Under the pieces are notes generated by a model, which made no database searches, had not been told where the DNA came from, and was given only the letters and a program-made list of their open reading frames with translations. A DNA stretch of 25,730 nt from an uncultured Massilia sp. (lineage in GTDB: Bacteria; Pseudomonadota; Gammaproteobacteria; Burkholderiales; Burkholderiaceae), in contig CAMPHU010000048.1 of assembly GCA_946886065.1 (NCBI GenBank), forward strand, positions 1-25,730, given 5' to 3'. Of this stretch, positions 15,216 to 22,804 are shown one piece after another. Position 1 is the first letter of the stretch, and each line of letters opens with the position of its first letter. Position numbers and translations under genes: made by a program.

Positions 15216-16262
15216 TCACCGATTGCCGGCGCCGGCCATGCCAACCTGCCTCGGCGCCGCCGCTTCCACCGGTTTGCTGAGCGTGAACGGATTCTCCAGG
15301 TAACGCATGCGCCATTCGGGCTGTTCCCGGTCCAGCAGCAGCGCCAGTCCCGCCCCCATTCCATAGACCGCCACGCGCTGGCGCTTGGCCAGCTGTACAT
15401 CCTTCAGTTCGCGCAGCATCGCGGTGCGCAGCAGGGCGGCCTGTTTGCCATAGGGCGTGAAGTCGGGCAGGGCGGCAAACTCCGCGCCGGGCTGGTAGTC
15501 CGAGGCAGCCAGTTCGGCCACGCGCAGTTCCGTATAGCGGGCCACGCCTTCCTGCCAGAGCTGGAAATCGAGGTAGCGGAATTCGTCCGGGCTGACCAGC
15601 GCGGCCAGGCGGGTTTGTGCCGCCGCGACCGTTTCAAGGCCGCCTTCGCTCGACTCCAGCGCCCGCGCCAGGGCGAGCGAGAGCTTGCGGAACTGGCCGG
15701 CCACCGCCGGCTTGGCGTAGGGGAAGGGGTAGTTGAGCATCCACATCCCCGTCTGGTCGCCGCGCGCCAGGCCCAGGTTGGCGACGCTGTCGAAGTAGCC
15801 CGGCGAGCCGGATTGCCACTGGTGGAAATGCTCGTGCAGCAGGGTGACGACCCAGGCGGTGGAGCGCGGCCGCTCGGTGTTCTCGGCCTGCCCGATCACG
15901 ACGGTGGGCATGCCGCCCACCGCCGGGAAGGTCGCCATCAGGCTGGGCGGGAAGACGCGCTTGCGCACCAGTACCTCCTGGCCGAGCAGCGCGTCGCGCC
16001 CCAGCTTGCGGAAGCCCTCGCCGGGGGCCGGGTGACCGACCAGGAACTCCCAGTCCTGCGTGACCAGCAGCACCGGGAAGGGGGTGCGGCTCCAGCCCGG
16101 CCAGAGGCGCTCGCCGATCCAGGCTTTCAGGCGGAAGGCTTCGGCGATCCGGATGCGGTCGGCCCGGGACATCGCGGGTTCCGCCGCTGCCTGCTGCGCC
16201 TGGGCCGGGTGCATGGTGAAGAGGCAGGACACGACCAGCATCAGGCGCAGCAGGTGGCTCAT
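15216..16262 (-). CDS. Secreted HExxH protein, putative zinc metallopeptidase
   Basis: The protein has 348 residues. A signal peptide is clear (MSHLLRLMLVVSCLFTM, cleaved near AQAQQ at residue 22). The central segment TLLHEHFHQWQ contains HExxH (His143, Glu144, His147), the zinc site of many metallopeptidases. Further on, LWQEGVARYTELR offers a glutamate that could be the third ligand, as in gluzincins. The family is not one I can name; the catalytic claim is inference from the motif. The frame is open well upstream, but the start is set by the signal peptide and by the ATGA overlap (16259-16262) with the stop of the upstream LytTR gene. The two are surely co-transcribed, so the peptidase may be a partner or target of that regulator. 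Confidence 0.75.
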   Translation of the reverse strand: MSHLLRLMLVVSCLFTMHPAQAQQAAAEPAMSRADRIRIAEAFRLKAWIGERLWPGWSRTPFPVLLVTQDWEFLVGHPAPGEGFRKLGRDALLGQEVLVRKRVFPPSLMATFPAVGGMPTVVIGQAENTERPRSTAWVVTLLHEHFHQWQSGSPGYFDSVANLGLARGDQTGMWMLNYPFPYAKPAVAGQFRKLSLALARALESSEGGLETVAAAQTRLAALVSPDEFRYLDFQLWQEGVARYTELRVAELAASDYQPGAEFAALPDFTPYGKQAALLRTAMLRELKDVQLAKRQRVAVYGMGAGLALLLDREQPEWRMRYLENPFTLSKPVEAAAPRQVGMAGAGNR

Positions 16263-17092
16263 ACGGACCTTTCGGCGGAGTGGGGTGAGGTGGATCCGGG
16301 CATCGGCCATCCGGCCGCCCGCACCGCCGCGAGATAGGTGCGGCTGACCGGCACCTCGAGGCCATTGCACAATACCAGCACCGTGCGCGCGCCGTCGCGC
16401 CGGAGCTCGCGCACCGCATCCTTCGCCACCCACCAGCTGCGGTGCACCTGCAGGCCGGCGCCCGGTCCCAGCTCGGCGAGCGCGTCGGACAGGCGCATCA
16501 GGATCAGGTCCGAGCCGAGCGGCGTCACCACGCGCAGGTAGTGGTCTTCCGCGCCCAGGGCGAGCAGTTCGCCGCCGAGGTGGGACGGAATCCGTTTGTA
16601 AAACGTCTTCTCCGGCGCCGGCGTCTCCGATACCGGCGCAGCCTGCACCTCCTGTCTGCGCCGCTTCAACAGCAAGGTCTCGGCCGGCGGCCGGAAGCGG
16701 GTCAGGCACAGCAGCATCGCCAGCTGGACCACGGCCACGCTGCCGTACACGCGGGGGAATACGGACAGGGCCACCGGATGCGACAGCCGCAGCAGCGATT
16801 CGACCCAGGCCACCACGAAGGTGGTGGGCAGCGCGGAAGCGAGCGTGATCCAGGCCAGCGCCCACCCGGCCGCGAGGCGCGGCGCGAAGGCCGCGATCGC
16901 GTGCGCGGCGACCAGGATGTTGAGGTAGCCGGCCAGCACCAGCCCCACCCAGTAGGCATAGCGCATGCCCACCGTCAGGTCGGCATAGGTGCCGAAGGGA
17001 CCGAGCGCCGCGAAGAACACGCCCAGGGCGAGCGCCGTCGCCAGCTGCAGGGCCAGCGGAGGCAAATGCATGTCGCGCTTCGTGAATGGCAT
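16259..17092 (-). CDS. Membrane-bound LytTR DNA-binding regulator
   Basis: The protein has 277 residues from this ATG. A start at 17071 has a slightly better ribosome site (GAAG) and would give 270. The N-terminal half has about four transmembrane segments (for example LALQLATALALGVFFAAL and YWVGLVLAGYLNILVAAHAI). A charged linker (LLLKRRRQEVQ) leads to a LytTR domain (about 175-260) with IPSHLGGELLALGAEDHYLR, LQVHRSWWVAKDAV and LEVPVSRTYLAAVR. There is no receiver domain, so it is a one-component membrane regulator in which the membrane part presumably senses the signal. It overlaps the downstream metallopeptidase-like gene by 4 bases. Its own promoter is probably near 17172-17177 (TAGAAT on this strand), next to an inverted repeat. 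Confidence 0.85.
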   Translation of the reverse strand: MPFTKRDMHLPPLALQLATALALGVFFAALGPFGTYADLTVGMRYAYWVGLVLAGYLNILVAAHAIAAFAPRLAAGWALAWITLASALPTTFVVAWVESLLRLSHPVALSVFPRVYGSVAVVQLAMLLCLTRFRPPAETLLLKRRRQEVQAAPVSETPAPEKTFYKRIPSHLGGELLALGAEDHYLRVVTPLGSDLILMRLSDALAELGPGAGLQVHRSWWVAKDAVRELRRDGARTVLVLCNGLEVPVSRTYLAAVRAAGWPMPGSTSPHSAERSV

Positions 17093-17177
17093 GCCGGGGC
17101 GTTGACGAATGACTGCGGTTGATTGGCGAAACACGGCTTGGAAGAAAGCGGGGCCGGTCCGTAGAGTGGCCATTCTA

Positions 17178-17215
17178 ACCACAACGGGACGGTGCTGATA
17201 GTGCCGGGTTGTGGT
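17178..17215. promoter_or_regulatory. Inverted repeat between divergent genes, candidate operator
   Basis: ACCACAAC (17178-17185) and GTTGTGGT (17208-17215) are exact reverse complements separated by 22 bases. The left arm abuts a -10-like TAGAAT on the minus strand (17172-17177), and the right arm ends 25 bases before the plus-strand ATG at 17241. A regulator bound here could affect both genes. The rest of the 17093-17240 gap shows nothing else clear. Confidence 0.4.
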
Positions 17216-17240
17216 CCCCATTCATCCTCGAGGAGAGTCC

Positions 17241-17747
17241 ATGAAACGCCGTTCCACCATGCACATGCTGCTGGCATCCCTGCTGTGCGCAAGCGCCTTG
17301 TCCGTCCACGCCGCAGCCGACACCCCGGCCACGGCCGCCTCCCCGCAGCTGGCCCGGACCCTGCAGTCGCTGGCGGACAAGGCCGACGCCACCTGGAACC
17401 GGCGCGACGCCGCCGCCATGGCGGCGATGTATGCACGTGACGCGACATCGACCATCGGCGGCGGCATCCGCCTGAAGGGACGCGAGGAAATCCTGGCCTA
17501 TTTCACGGCCTCCTTCGGCAAGCTGCCGGCCGGGATGACGCACCGCACCGTGGTCAGGCGCATCGAACCGATCGGCGACATGCTTGCCACCGACAGCGCC
17601 GTCTTCATCGAAGTGCCGGACGGGGCGGGCGGCAAGCGCGTGGCGCGCGAATTCTTCACCTTCGGCCTGGTGCGCCCGGTGGGGCAGGACTGGGAATTCG
17701 TCGCCGTGCGCGCCACGCCGCTCGCGCCTCCGGCCGCGCCGAACTAG
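17241..17747 (+). CDS. Exported SnoaL-like / SgcJ-EcaC family protein (NTF2 fold)
   Basis: The protein has 168 residues. The ATG at 17241 follows a strong GAGGAGA ribosome site and gives a signal peptide (MKRRSTMHMLLASLLCASAL, cleaved near VHAAA at residue 25). The mature part shows the NTF2-like pattern: a helix ATWNRRDAAAMAAMYARDAT, then GREEILAYFTASF, then beta strands with MTHRTVVRRIEPIGDMLATD and FGLVRPVGQDWEFVAV. This fits the TIGR02246 group of small ligand-binding or enzyme-like proteins. The substrate is unknown. It ends 2 bases before the stop of the convergent beta-propeller gene. Confidence 0.85.
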   Translation: MKRRSTMHMLLASLLCASALSVHAAADTPATAASPQLARTLQSLADKADATWNRRDAAAMAAMYARDATSTIGGGIRLKGREEILAYFTASFGKLPAGMTHRTVVRRIEPIGDMLATDSAVFIEVPDGAGGKRVAREFFTFGLVRPVGQDWEFVAVRATPLAPPAAPN

Positions 17748-17749
17748 GC

Positions 17750-19018
17750 TCAGCGCAGCCGTCCCCGCATCAGCCACACGCGGCTGCCCTTGCCGGGGAC
17801 GAGATTGCTGTTGACGACGGCGATGCCGCCATCGGGCGCGACGGCGAGCTTCTTGCCGAGCAGGCCCTGGTAGCTGCCGTTGCCGCCCCGGCCGGTCCCC
17901 GGCGCGCTGCCGGGGACCGGCCGGGGCGGCCCGAAGCTGGCGCCGCCGTCCTGCGAGACCGCGAAGGCCAGCCCGCTGGGACGTCCGCCGGCTTGTGGGA
18001 AGACTTCCCACGACACCACCATCCTTCCCTGCGCATCCATGGCCAGGGCCGGATAGCCGGCGCCGGCCGCCGAGACGGCGCGCGGCGCCTCGAAGGCCTT
18101 GCCGCCCGCCGCGAGGCGCGCATGCATCACCTGGGCGGGCCCGCGCTTCCGGTCCGGCTGGCGTGCGTACACGAGATGCAAGGCGCCGTCCGCGCCCGCG
18201 GCCAGGCGCGGCGCATCGGCGAAGCTTCCCGGCGCGCCGGCCAGCAGCGGCGTGCCAAACGAGGCGCCGCCGTCCATCGAGACGGCGACGCGGATGGCGG
18301 CGCCGTCGTCTTCACCCACGGTCCAGGCCAGCGCCACCCGGTTCGCGGGGCCGGCGGCGAGCGCGGGAGCGCGCGCCGGAACGCGCCCGTCGCCTGCGAT
18401 CCGCACCGGCCGCGAAAAGCTGGCGCCGGCATCCAGCGAGCGGGCGACCCACAGCGCCCCGTCGAATTCGGTCCAGGCCGCGACCACGGTTCCGTCGCCG
18501 GCAACCGCCAGGTCGAGGCTGCCGTTCGACCAGGTGGCGCGGTCGAGGCGCCCCTTGCCGTCGCCGCCCACGGACCGCGAGAGATTGAGCGGCGCGCCGA
18601 AGCCGCGCCCCTGGTCGCTCGAGCGGGCGAACAGGATCTCGCCGCCGTGCGAGCCGCCCGAGAAGATAATTTCTTGCCACAGCACATAGACGTGGCCTTT
18701 GCCGGCGGCGATGCGCGGATGCCAGGAGAAGGTGGCGCCGTTGCGCGAGACGTTGACGGTTGCGCCGCCGGGATAGGTACGGAACAGCACGTCCTTGCGG
18801 CCCTGGTCGACCCAGGCGAGGCCGAGCAGGCCCTCGCCGAGCCAGGCCGCCGTGCCGTCGTCCACGTAGTCGTAGCGCGAATCGTTCTGGCGCCAGGGCC
18901 CCTTGGCGCCGCCGCCGTGGGCGATGACGGCCGGCTCCTGCCAGTCGACGGCCGGCGCCGGCAATGCCAGCATCCACAAGGAGAGCGCGCCCATCAGGCG
19001 CGGCAGCGGGGGCAGCAT
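17750..19018 (-). CDS. Exported Asp-box (BNR repeat) beta-propeller protein, sialidase-like fold
   Basis: The protein has 422 residues with a signal peptide (PRLMGALSLWMLALPAPA, cleaved near residue 23). Four Asp boxes of the form SxDxGxxF are visible: SDQGRGF (134-140), SLDAGASF (194-201), SMDGGASF (247-254) and SQDGGASF (355-362). This indicates a six-bladed sialidase-type propeller. I do not see the FRIP motif that marks true sialidases, so a glycosidase activity is not supported; it may bind sugars or proteins. The start was chosen at the ATG before the signal peptide; the open frame continues far upstream through antisense of the next gene. It converges on the SnoaL-like gene with stops 2 bases apart and diverges from the aldo/keto reductase gene. 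Confidence 0.82.
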   Translation of the reverse strand: MLPPLPRLMGALSLWMLALPAPAVDWQEPAVIAHGGGAKGPWRQNDSRYDYVDDGTAAWLGEGLLGLAWVDQGRKDVLFRTYPGGATVNVSRNGATFSWHPRIAAGKGHVYVLWQEIIFSGGSHGGEILFARSSDQGRGFGAPLNLSRSVGGDGKGRLDRATWSNGSLDLAVAGDGTVVAAWTEFDGALWVARSLDAGASFSRPVRIAGDGRVPARAPALAAGPANRVALAWTVGEDDGAAIRVAVSMDGGASFGTPLLAGAPGSFADAPRLAAGADGALHLVYARQPDRKRGPAQVMHARLAAGGKAFEAPRAVSAAGAGYPALAMDAQGRMVVSWEVFPQAGGRPSGLAFAVSQDGGASFGPPRPVPGSAPGTGRGGNGSYQGLLGKKLAVAPDGGIAVVNSNLVPGKGSRVWLMRGRLR

Positions 19019-19117
19019 GATGGTTTCCGTAATGCATGAGTTACTGGACAGCGCCGCGCGGTGCGCGGTCACGGTATGCTGGCATCCTACGCGCCGCATC
19101 TGGAAAGGAGCGCCCGC

Positions 19118-20026
19118 ATGCCCTCCCGCCGCCGTCTGCTGGAATCCCTGCTGGCCTTGCCCGCCGGCCTGGCGCTGCCCGGGCTGCAGGCCGCACCCAT
19201 CCCTCTCGCCACCCGACCCCTTCCTTCTTCCGGCGAACAGCTGCCGCTCGTCGGCCTGGGCAGCTGGATCACCTTCAACGTCGGCCGCGATCCGCGCGGG
19301 CGTGCCGGGAGCGGCGCCGTGATGCGCGCCTTCTTCGCCGGGGGCGGGCGCATGATCGATTCGTCCCCGATGTACGGCTCGGCCCAGGAGGTGATCGGCG
19401 AAGCGCTGCAGGCGATCAGGCCGGCGCGCCTGTTCGCGGCGGACAAGGTGTGGACCGGCGGCGGCGACGGCCCCGAACAGATCGAGACCTCGCGCCGGCG
19501 CTGGGGCGTGGCGCGCTTCGACCTGCTCCAGGTGCACAACCTGCTGGCCTGGGAAGCACACCTGCCCGCGCTGCTGGCGATGAAGCGCGAAGGGCGCCTG
19601 CGCTACGTGGGCATCACGACCTCGGAAGGACGGCGCCACGCGGAGATCGAGAAGATCATGGCCGGCCGGCCGATCGACTTCGTGCAGGTGTCGTACAACG
19701 CGCTCGACCGCGAGGTGGAGCGGCGCATCCTGCCGCTGGCGCGCGAGCGGCGCATCGGCGTGATCGTCAACCGGCCGTTCCGCCAGGGCGAGCTGACCCG
19801 GGCGCTGGCCGGCAAGCCGCTGCCCGGCTGGGCCGCGGACATCGGCTGCACCAGCTGGGCCCAGGCGCTGCTCAAGTTCATCCTGGCCCACCCGGCCGTC
19901 AGCTGCGCGATTCCCGCCACCACCAGCGTGGCCCACGTACGCGAGAACCTGCTGGCCGGCGCCGGCCGCCTGCCCGACGAGGCGCTGCGCAAGCGCATCG
20001 TCCAGGACGTCGAAAGGCTGGCATGA
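19118..20026 (+). CDS. Tat-exported aldo/keto reductase
   Basis: The protein has 302 residues. The ATG at 19118 has an AAGGAG ribosome site 7 bases upstream. The N-terminus PSRRRLLESLLALPAGLALP is a twin-arginine-type signal (RRRLL then a hydrophobic core), cleaved near LQAAPIP. The TIM-barrel body keeps the aldo/keto reductase tetrad: Asp81 and Tyr86 (MIDSSPMYGSA), Lys110 (FAADKVW) and His140 (LLQVHN). Later motifs RYVGITTS, DFVQVSYNALDR and NRPFRQG are also typical. Export through Tat fits a protein folded with its nicotinamide cofactor, as known for some periplasmic aldo/keto reductases. Its stop overlaps the DUF6064 start (ATGA at 20023-20026), so the membrane protein is probably a partner. 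Confidence 0.88.
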   Translation: MPSRRRLLESLLALPAGLALPGLQAAPIPLATRPLPSSGEQLPLVGLGSWITFNVGRDPRGRAGSGAVMRAFFAGGGRMIDSSPMYGSAQEVIGEALQAIRPARLFAADKVWTGGGDGPEQIETSRRRWGVARFDLLQVHNLLAWEAHLPALLAMKREGRLRYVGITTSEGRRHAEIEKIMAGRPIDFVQVSYNALDREVERRILPLARERRIGVIVNRPFRQGELTRALAGKPLPGWAADIGCTSWAQALLKFILAHPAVSCAIPATTSVAHVRENLLAGAGRLPDEALRKRIVQDVERLA

Positions 20027-20721
20027 GCGCATGGTGGACCGAATGGTGGACATACCGGCTGTCCGACCTGCTGATGTTCTCCGCGCGCAGCTACCACCGC
20101 CTGTTCGAGCTGTACAACCAGGACATCTGGCCGGCCCAGGTGGTGGCCCTGCTCGCGGGCCTGGCGGTGATGGCGGGCGCGGTGGGCGGCGGCGCGGCGG
20201 CCTCGCGCCTTGTCGCGCTGCTGCTGGGGCTGGCCTGGCTGTGGGTCGCCTGGGCCTTCCACCTTGAGCGCTACGCCGCGATCAACATCGGCGCGCCCTG
20301 GTTCGCGGCCGGCTTCGGCCTGCAGGGATTGATGCTGCTGTGGATGGCGGCCAAGCCCCTTCCCCGCCTGATCCGCTTCAACGCCAGTCCCGTGGCCTGG
20401 GTGGCGCTGGCCCTCGTCAGCCTGGCGGTGGCGGTCTATCCGCTGCTGCCCATCCACGAAGGGCGCTACCAGAGCCAGGGCGAAGTCTTCGGCGTCGCGC
20501 CCGACCCCACCGCGATGGCGACCTTGGGCATCCTGCTGCTGGTGCGTGCGCGCTGGCCGTTGTGGCTGGTCCCGGTGGCCTGGTGTGCGCTCAGCGGCGC
20601 CACCCAGATGGAACTGGGGGTGCCGCTGGCCTGGCTGCCCCTGTTCGCCGGCGGCATGGCGGCAGGCGTGGCCTTGCTCAAGCGCGGCCGGGTCAGCTCG
20701 ACAGCAGATTTCCAGATCTGA
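20023..20721 (+). CDS. DUF6064 family membrane protein
   Basis: The protein has 232 residues and is strongly hydrophobic, with about seven membrane segments after a Trp-rich start (WWTEWWTYRLSDLLMFSARS). The motif LFELYNQDIWPAQ and the later HLERYAAINIGAPWFA and YPLLPIHEGRYQSQGEVFG fit the DUF6064 family. Its function is not known. The start codon overlaps the stop of the Tat-exported aldo/keto reductase, so translation is coupled. The last 29 bases overlap the 3' end of the convergent aspartoacylase-like gene. Confidence 0.82.
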   Translation: MSAWWTEWWTYRLSDLLMFSARSYHRLFELYNQDIWPAQVVALLAGLAVMAGAVGGGAAASRLVALLLGLAWLWVAWAFHLERYAAINIGAPWFAAGFGLQGLMLLWMAAKPLPRLIRFNASPVAWVALALVSLAVAVYPLLPIHEGRYQSQGEVFGVAPDPTAMATLGILLLVRARWPLWLVPVAWCALSGATQMELGVPLAWLPLFAGGMAAGVALLKRGRVSSTADFQI

Positions 20722-21808
20722 ACGATTCCGATCCCGCCACCTTACAGACGTGCATCCCGCGCAGCAGGTGGCGGTGCGCGGTGCTGGCGAACAGCAGGCC
20801 CGGCCGGCTGGCGGACACCGTGCTCACCTTGCCGCTGACGGGATTGACGATGTCCGCGATCGGCTCGCCCGCCGCCACCGTGTCGCCCAGCTGCTTGTGG
20901 AACACCAGCACGCCGGCATGCGGCGCCTCCAGCGGCTCGACCGCGTCCAGCGGCGTGGGCTTGCACAGCGCCTTCGGCAGCGGCTGCACCGGGATGTCGA
21001 GCACGCCGGCATGGGCCAGGTAGTGCAGGAGGGCGTGCGCATCCTGGCGCGCATAGTCGTAGCGCACGTCCATCTCGCCGCGCAGCTCGACGGTGATGGC
21101 GACGCAGGCCGGCGGAATGGCGGCCTCCTGGAAATGCGCCGCCAGGTCCCACCACAGCCGGCCGCAGGCCTCGTCGAAGGGCTCGCCGCCGGACTGCGTC
21201 GCCAGCAGCACCACGCGCGCGCCCATCAGGGCCGACAGCGGCTGCACGGCCGCGGCCAGCGGGGTGCCGGCGTACATGTGCAGCACCGCTTCGTTGTCGC
21301 AGTGCAGGTCGAGCATGTAGTCGGCGTCGATGGCCATGCCCAGCAGGGTCTTCTTGAGCATGCCGGTGGCGTCCTTGACCTTCCAATCGGCCACCGAGCG
21401 GCGCGCGTGCTCGCGGATGAGCGCCACGTTGGCCTGCGCGTCCTGGCCCAGCCGTCCGGCCAGCGATTCCTTGAGTCCGTCCGCCACGTGGTGGTAGGCG
21501 CGGTTGAAATTGACGCCGGTGTTCAGGTCGTAGCGGCCGAACAGGGTGCCGTGCACGACCTGCGACAGGCCGAGCGGATTGGCCACCGGCACCAGGATCA
21601 CGTCGCCCTTGACGCGGCCTTCGGCGTCGAGCCGTTCCAGCTCCTGGCGCAGGAAGTGGGCGACCAGCATGGCCGGCACCTCGTCCGCGTGCAGCGAGGC
21701 CTGGATGTAGACTTTCTTGCCCGTGCCGGGCGCGCCGTAGTGGTACGAGGTCAAATGGGCGGTGGTGACGTTGTCGTCGGTGGCGATCGGGTGTTTCGTC
21801 ATGTGCAT
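20693..21808 (-). CDS. Succinylglutamate desuccinylase/aspartoacylase family zinc enzyme
   Basis: The protein has 371 residues. The zinc site is seen as ASLHADE (His40, Glu43) and LDLHCDN (His169), with the substrate-side motif GVNFNRAYH (Arg103) and VELRGEMD near the expected catalytic Glu. These are the conserved features of the M14-like AstE/ASPA family, which cleaves N-acyl amino acids. The C-terminal part (about 285-370) has a biotinyl-like beta barrel ([22 protein letters not shown]), common in the larger bacterial members. The protein has no signal peptide and is presumably cytoplasmic. A GGAG element lies 8 bases before the ATG at 21808; a second ATG is two codons later. It stands alone, not with arginine-catabolism genes, so the true substrate is uncertain. 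Confidence 0.88.
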   Translation of the reverse strand: MHMTKHPIATDDNVTTAHLTSYHYGAPGTGKKVYIQASLHADEVPAMLVAHFLRQELERLDAEGRVKGDVILVPVANPLGLSQVVHGTLFGRYDLNTGVNFNRAYHHVADGLKESLAGRLGQDAQANVALIREHARRSVADWKVKDATGMLKKTLLGMAIDADYMLDLHCDNEAVLHMYAGTPLAAAVQPLSALMGARVVLLATQSGGEPFDEACGRLWWDLAAHFQEAAIPPACVAITVELRGEMDVRYDYARQDAHALLHYLAHAGVLDIPVQPLPKALCKPTPLDAVEPLEAPHAGVLVFHKQLGDTVAAGEPIADIVNPVSGKVSTVSASRPGLLFASTAHRHLLRGMHVCKVAGSESFRSGNLLSS

Positions 21809-21917
21809 GGGCGGGCTCCGGCAAGCTGAATCTCAAGCTGTATCGTTGATGCTGCGATTATGGCGGAATCGCCGCTGGCGGCACGCACGCCGCGGCGGTG
21901 GGACGGGGCACCTGGGC

Positions 21918-21923
21918 TATAAT
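21918..21923 (+). promoter_or_regulatory. -10 element of trmB
   Basis: A perfect TATAAT lies 30 bases upstream of the trmB ATG. The -35 region is GC-rich and unlike consensus, so the promoter is only partly supported. Confidence 0.55.
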
Positions 21924-21953
21924 GACAGCCGTTTTTTCCTCATTTTCATCCCC

Positions 21954-22673
21954 ATGTCCTCTGATACGCCAACCGACGGCCCGGCGCGGCCCATGCTTTA
22001 CGATCCCACCGAACACCGCATCCGCAGCTTCGTGACGCGTGCCGGCAGGCTGTCGACCGGGCAGGCGCGGGCGCTGGAGGAGCTCGGTCCCAAGTTCCTA
22101 ATCGAGTACAAGAAGGAGCCGCTGGACCTGGCCCAGGCCTTCGGCCGCAAGGCGCCGGTGGTGCTGGAAATCGGCTTCGGCATGGGCGACACCACCGCGC
22201 ACATCGCGCGCCTGATGCCGGAAAAGGACTTCCTGGGCGTCGAGGTGCACACCCCGGGCGTGGGCAGCCTGCTCAAGCAGATCGGCGAGCAGGACATTTC
22301 CAACCTGCGCCTGATCCAGCACGACGTGGTCGAGGTGCTGAACTTCATGATCGCCGACGGCTCGCTGGACGGCGTGCACGTGTTCTTCCCCGATCCCTGG
22401 CACAAGGCGCGCCACAACAAGCGCCGCCTGATCCAGCCGGCCTTCGTCAAGCTGCTGTGCCAGAAGCTGGCGCCGGGCGGCTACCTCCACCTGGCCACCG
22501 ACTGGGAAGACTACGCGGTGCAGATGCTGGAAGTGCTGGGCGCCGAGCCGCTGCTGCAGAACACCGCCGACGGCTATGCGCCGCAGCCGGCCTACCGTCC
22601 GCTGACCAAGTTCGAAAATCGCGGCCTGAAGCTTGGCCACGGCGTCTGGGACCTGGTGTTCACGCGCAAGTAA
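21954..22673 (+). CDS. trmB: tRNA (guanine-N7-)-methyltransferase TrmB
   Basis: The protein has 239 residues. It makes N7-methylguanosine at position 46 of tRNAs using S-adenosylmethionine. Seen in the sequence: the SAM-binding strand [16 protein letters not shown], then [16 protein letters not shown], and the family hallmark [17 protein letters not shown] with its catalytic and tRNA-binding Asp/Lys/Arg residues, then [11 protein letters not shown]. The ATG at 21954 was chosen because it gives the normal length and a polar N-terminus before [12 protein letters not shown]; the open frame extends 64 codons further up through the promoter region. The ribosome site is weak. A strong hairpin follows the gene. 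Confidence 0.95.
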   Translation: MSSDTPTDGPARPMLYDPTEHRIRSFVTRAGRLSTGQARALEELGPKFLIEYKKEPLDLAQAFGRKAPVVLEIGFGMGDTTAHIARLMPEKDFLGVEVHTPGVGSLLKQIGEQDISNLRLIQHDVVEVLNFMIADGSLDGVHVFFPDPWHKARHNKRRLIQPAFVKLLCQKLAPGGYLHLATDWEDYAVQMLEVLGAEPLLQNTADGYAPQPAYRPLTKFENRGLKLGHGVWDLVFTRK

Positions 22674-22688
22674 TTCCCTTCCTACCGG

Positions 22689-22714
22689 GGCGGATCGTCC
22701 TTCGGGCGTCCGCC
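22689..22714 (+). terminator. Hairpin after trmB
   Basis: GGCGGA pairs with TCCGCC, and inside it CGTCC pairs with GGGCG (one G-U), closing a TTC loop. It starts 15 bases after the stop. The trailing sequence is only mildly T-rich (TTCGTCGTTCG), so termination strength is uncertain. Confidence 0.55.
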
Positions 22715-22804
22715 TTCGTCGTTCGTCGCCTCCCGCTGTTCGCTCCCGCCGGCTATTCCTAGACTGGCTTCATTGCTATACATTAATGAGTCCGGGAGGT
22801 TGTC

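Noticed and set aside
15099..16337. Plus-strand frame beginning inside the tRNA
   Set aside because: It starts within tRNA-Gly and runs antisense to the HExxH gene, whose signal peptide and motif are convincing.
21822..21840. Direct repeat CAAGCTG twice, 12 bases apart, as a LytTR site
   Set aside because: It does not fit the LytTR half-site pattern, and the neighbouring genes are not obvious targets.
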